Shown here piece by piece: positions 63,424-64,000 of a DNA stretch of 64,000 bases. This stretch comes from Nakamurella leprariae (lineage in GTDB: Bacteria; Actinomycetota; Actinomycetes; Mycobacteriales; Nakamurellaceae): the NCBI RefSeq assembly GCF_016918035.1, contig NZ_JAERWK010000025.1, positions 62,001 to 126,000 on the forward strand, read 5' to 3'. Both the position numbers and the translations under genes were made by a program. Below the pieces are notes generated by a model. The model did not search any database. It had not been told where the DNA came from and was given only the letters and a program-made list of their open reading frames with translations. Position 1 is the stretch's first letter, and the number at the start of each line of letters is the position of its first letter.

Positions 63424-64000
63424 GCGCCGGAGCGACCGCGGTGACGAGCGAGTACGCCGTCGAGATCCTCGGCGTGCACAAGACCTTCGGCAGCCTCGAG
63501 GTGCTGCGCGGCATCGACCTGCAGGTCCGCCGCGGCGAGGTCACGGTGATCCTGGGTCCGTCCGGCTCCGGCAAGTCGACCCTGCTGCGGGCGATCAACC
63601 ACCTGGAGCGGGTCGACACCGGCCTGATCAAGGTGGACGGCGAGCTGATCGGCTACCGGCAGAAGGGCAACCGGCTGCACGAGCTCTCCGAGCGGGAGGT
63701 CCTGCACCAGCGTTCGTCGATCGGGTTCGTGTTCCAGAACTTCAACCTGTTCCCGCATCTCACGGTGCTGCAGAACGTGGTCGAGGCGCCCGTCTCCGCC
63801 CAGAAGCGCAACCGGGCCGAGGTCGAGACCGAGGCCCGGGCCCTGCTCGAGCGGGTGGGCGTGGCCGACAAGGCCGACGCCTACCCGCGTCAGCTCTCGG
63901 GTGGCCAGCAGCAGCGGGTGGCCATCGCCCGGGCGCTGGCCCTGCGCCCCAAGGTCATCCTGTTCGACGAGCCGACCTCGGCGCTCGACCCGGAGCTGGT
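63420..64000 (+). CDS. Amino-acid ABC transporter ATP-binding protein, cut by window end
   Basis: ATPase partner of the permease. Walker A is [19 protein letters not shown] (near residue 42), the Q-loop [17 protein letters not shown], signature [17 protein letters not shown] and Walker [15 protein letters not shown], where the window ends after 193 codons. This is the polar-amino-acid (GlnQ/HisP) subgroup. An insert near residue 70-88 ([20 protein letters not shown]) resembles cystine/histidine-type ATPases. ATG at 63420 overlaps the permease stop. The D-loop, H-loop and C-terminus lie beyond the window. Confidence 0.95.
   Translation, partial: MSAGATAVTSEYAVEILGVHKTFGSLEVLRGIDLQVRRGEVTVILGPSGSGKSTLLRAINHLERVDTGLIKVDGELIGYRQKGNRLHELSEREVLHQRSSIGFVFQNFNLFPHLTVLQNVVEAPVSAQKRNRAEVETEARALLERVGVADKADAYPRQLSGGQQQRVAIARALALRPKVILFDEPTSALDPEL

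Noticed and set aside
1-64000. CRISPR arrays, tRNA/rRNA genes, transposase or phage genes, plasmid origin
   Set aside because: No direct-repeat/spacer array, no cloverleaf-like segment in the gaps, and no transposase, integrase or replication protein in any frame.

Overview
The window is about 72% G+C, gene-dense, and uses ATG/GTG starts with ATGA/GTGA overlaps. It carries a complete actinobacterial division and cell-wall (dcw) cluster, a Wag31/DivIVA gene, a meso-diaminopimelate-type MurE (DNPR motif), a LexA-type SOS box and actinobacterial RNA switches (a translational ileS T-box and two SAM-IV aptamers). This points to a high-GC Actinomycetota chromosome. A Nakamurella/Frankineae-like genus is my guess from gene content and is not proven. 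No tRNA, rRNA, CRISPR array, insertion sequence or phage gene was seen.

Layout. 99-6587: Mrp Na+/H+ antiporter operon mnhA(B)CDEFG. 6629-9050: a DUF885 metallohydrolase and a convergent GNAT acetyltransferase. 9308-13513: SOS-boxed HEPN protein, ParA ATPase, methyltransferase and DNA polymerase IV. 13699-19206: DUF3040 protein, then a leftward MoxR / DUF58 / transglutaminase operon. 19523-35587: dcw operon mraZ-rsmH-ftsL-ftsI-murE-murF-mraY-murD-ftsW-murG-murC-ftsQ, headed by three 10-bp-phased MraZ boxes. 35708-39529: an insert between ftsQ and ftsZ holding a GT-C type membrane protein, a small repeat peptide on the other strand, a small membrane protein and a nitroreductase. 39739-43953: ftsZ, pgeF, sepF, yggT, wag31. 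44021-47620: T-box-controlled ileS. 47715-58989: accessory metabolism, transporters and regulators (EthD-like, alpha/beta hydrolase/TetR, CorA-like, exonuclease III, frameshifted aldo/keto reductase, MFS/HxlR, 2-hydroxyacid dehydrogenase, DHA2 MFS/TetR, a decayed flavin monooxygenase, an F420-oxidoreductase-like protein). 59049-64000: two flavin-dependent monooxygenases and an amino-acid ABC transporter, transcribed divergently.

The most striking region is 61541-62400. Two divergent promoters each start a transcript with the same three parts in the same order: a SAM-IV riboswitch, then a 30-36 residue leader peptide ending in RH(V/I)DL....DSALCR, then a small hairpin before the operon. One arm feeds the flavin monooxygenases (probable organosulfur scavenging), the other an amino-acid ABC importer. 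I read it as a mirrored, two-signal (SAM plus probably cysteine or translation) sulfur-response module. The other points most worth checking are the small peptide gene at 37950-38132, the 54-bp in-frame insertion in ileS, and the ftsZ leader with a perfect 20-bp palindrome.
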